The position numbers and the translations under genes are program-made. A stretch of DNA of 64,000 nt from Pontiellaceae bacterium B1224 (lineage in GTDB: Bacteria > Verrucomicrobiota > Kiritimatiellia > Kiritimatiellales > Pontiellaceae), in contig JAROBA010000004.1 in the NCBI GenBank assembly GCA_029432815.1, forward strand, positions 124,001 through 188,000. Direction: 5' to 3'. The notes below the pieces were generated by a model, which did not search any database, was not told the DNA's origin, and was given only the letters and a program-made list of their open reading frames with translations. Shown one piece after another: positions 62,843-64,000 of the stretch; positions within the stretch are counted from its first letter, which is position 1; each line of letters opens with the position of its first letter.

Positions 62843-64000
62843 ATGTCTGAAACACTTAGTTACCTCGGCACTAGAATCAAACAAAGGCAGTCAGTTGACT
62901 GCCCTTACTTCTTCACCTTTTATGCTAGCGTCAGTGAAATCACCCAATGGGCAGGCGTTAAGAGAACTGAAGAACAGGAGCATGGGGCACAGCGTGTTAC
63001 TAAGCCAGCAAGGCTTGCTTCGATAACACGATTCCTAGAAGCCAGAGGTGACAATACATTACCAGGGAGCATTATTATAGGCTTCAAACGGGACTCTATA
63101 TCTTTTTCTCCAGACACAAACTTTGATATATCTAACCGCTGTCAAAATGAAGCCCAATTGGGATCTTTAGACATTACATTTGACCCCACCGCACCAACAC
63201 ATGAAAAGCCAGGATTGATCGTGGATGGTCAACACCGGGTCTTTGGCAGCAAAGCACTTCACAATGAAGATGTTCCACTGTTAATTGTTGGCATTCTAGA
63301 TGCCGATATTGAAGAACAAGCATTCCAGTTCATCGTTATCAATCAGAAATCATCGAAGGTTCCAACAACAAATGTGAAGTCCATCATTGCGGACATCGAG
63401 AGTATTAATACAAATCTTGGGAACCGATTAGAGGCCGCAGGCATACGTTATGGTGAAAACACCCCAACCTTGAAACGCTTTAATAGCGAAGTTTCTAGTC
63501 CTTTCTATAAATTACTCGACTGGGAGCTAAATGACCGTGACACTGAAGCTAAACGAATAGTTACGGTCACCGCAATTGAAGCCTGCATACGACAACTACA
63601 GTCTTCGTTCGAATCATTATTAGATGATACTGAGTCAGCAGAGTCAGTGTTTCTAACGGTTTGGAGTACTCTCAAGTCGAATTATGAAGACCTATGGAAT
63701 GATGACTCTGGAAACAAATTTCTGAAGAAGGTTAACATAGTGGCTATCAATGAATATTTAACTCATAGCTTATTGATGGAATGGGCCAAAGGAGATATTG
63801 ATCCACTTGAAGAATCTGAAGTACAGGAATTCGTATTAGGAATCTTTTCATCCATCCCAAAAGAGTTTTGGACTAGAGAATGGAAAATTAAAATTCAAGA
63901 TAATTCCAACGTGAGAGATCTCATCAAGGGTGATCTTGAGACGATGCTTGTAAATGTCAAACTTCAAAGAGAGTGGACAAAAAAACTAAAACTCATCTCC
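62843..64000 (+). CDS. DGQHR-domain protein, second in the cluster (3' end outside window)
   Basis: The first 386 residues are visible and the frame is open to the window edge. D-G-Q-H-R at 128-132 (GLIVDGQHRVFGSKALHNEDVPLLIVGILDADIEEQAFQFIVINQKSSKVPTTNVKSIIAD) places it in the DndB/DGQHR family. It is much less like DndB of this cluster outside the motif and is longer. The family may act in regulation or DNA binding. AAGGA lies 7 nt before the ATG. Together with the HNH gene it forms a two-gene extension to the dnd operon. Confidence 0.82.
   Translation, partial: MSETLSYLGTRIKQRQSVDCPYFFTFYASVSEITQWAGVKRTEEQEHGAQRVTKPARLASITRFLEARGDNTLPGSIIIGFKRDSISFSPDTNFDISNRCQNEAQLGSLDITFDPTAPTHEKPGLIVDGQHRVFGSKALHNEDVPLLIVGILDADIEEQAFQFIVINQKSSKVPTTNVKSIIADIESINTNLGNRLEAAGIRYGENTPTLKRFNSEVSSPFYKLLDWELNDRDTEAKRIVTVTAIEACIRQLQSSFESLLDDTESAESVFLTVWSTLKSNYEDLWNDDSGNKFLKKVNIVAINEYLTHSLLMEWAKGDIDPLEESEVQEFVLGIFSSIPKEFWTREWKIKIQDNSNVRDLIKGDLETMLVNVKLQREWTKKLKLIS

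Overview
The window is a stretch of a bacterial chromosome. Large secreted proteins with lamin-tail, CotH-kinase and thrombospondin-type-3 modules, a plant-like UDP-sugar pyrophosphorylase, a sugar-porter permease and two M28 peptidases suggest a free-living, polysaccharide-degrading member of the PVC group, perhaps Kiritimatiellota. This placement is an inference from gene content; no rRNA or other phylogenetic marker is present.

Layout. 1-2.9 kb: tetrapyrrole synthesis, with the end of hemA and a hemC-cobA-hemD fusion whose HemC part lacks its cofactor domain. 2.9-7.3 kb: two tandem M28 peptidases and a DinG-type helicase. 7.5-12.5 kb (minus strand): a giant uncharacterised membrane protein and a DUF1573 protein. 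12.7-25.0 kb: a three-gene operon of very large exported proteins (1901, 1053 and 1143 aa). 25.1-28.2 kb: a Na/phosphate symporter with PhoU domain, a DUF1858-like protein next to a hemerythrin, and a toxin-antitoxin pair. 28.3-39.4 kb: UDP-sugar pyrophosphorylase, a 1646-aa CotH/LTD protein, a HEAT-repeat lipoprotein, glutamate dehydrogenase and a small membrane protein.

39.5-49.5 kb is a surface-glycan locus. One minus-strand operon runs ABC exporter, GNAT/CelD-like, FemAB-like, small ORF, DegT aminotransferase, GT2. A second minus-strand pair encodes a NodU-type carbamoyltransferase and a leucyl/phenylalanyl-tRNA transferase (Aat). A plus-strand GNAT gene lies between them. 49.7-55.5 kb holds a sugar porter, an FmdB zinc ribbon, an iron alcohol dehydrogenase, a sodium:solute symporter, a tandem array of a 109-bp repeat, and ribulose-phosphate epimerase.

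55.8-64.0 kb is an AT-richer defence island: a DNA phosphorothioation (Dnd) system with dndA divergent from dndBCDE. It is followed by an HNH nuclease and a second DGQHR-domain protein that runs off the window. No dndFGH restriction genes are seen.

The most striking structure outside genes is a short palindrome, TTCCAA-N3-TTGGAA. It occurs at least 13 times with perfect arms, plus many near copies, inside genes in all three reading frames and between genes. I found none in the Dnd island or in most of the glycan locus.
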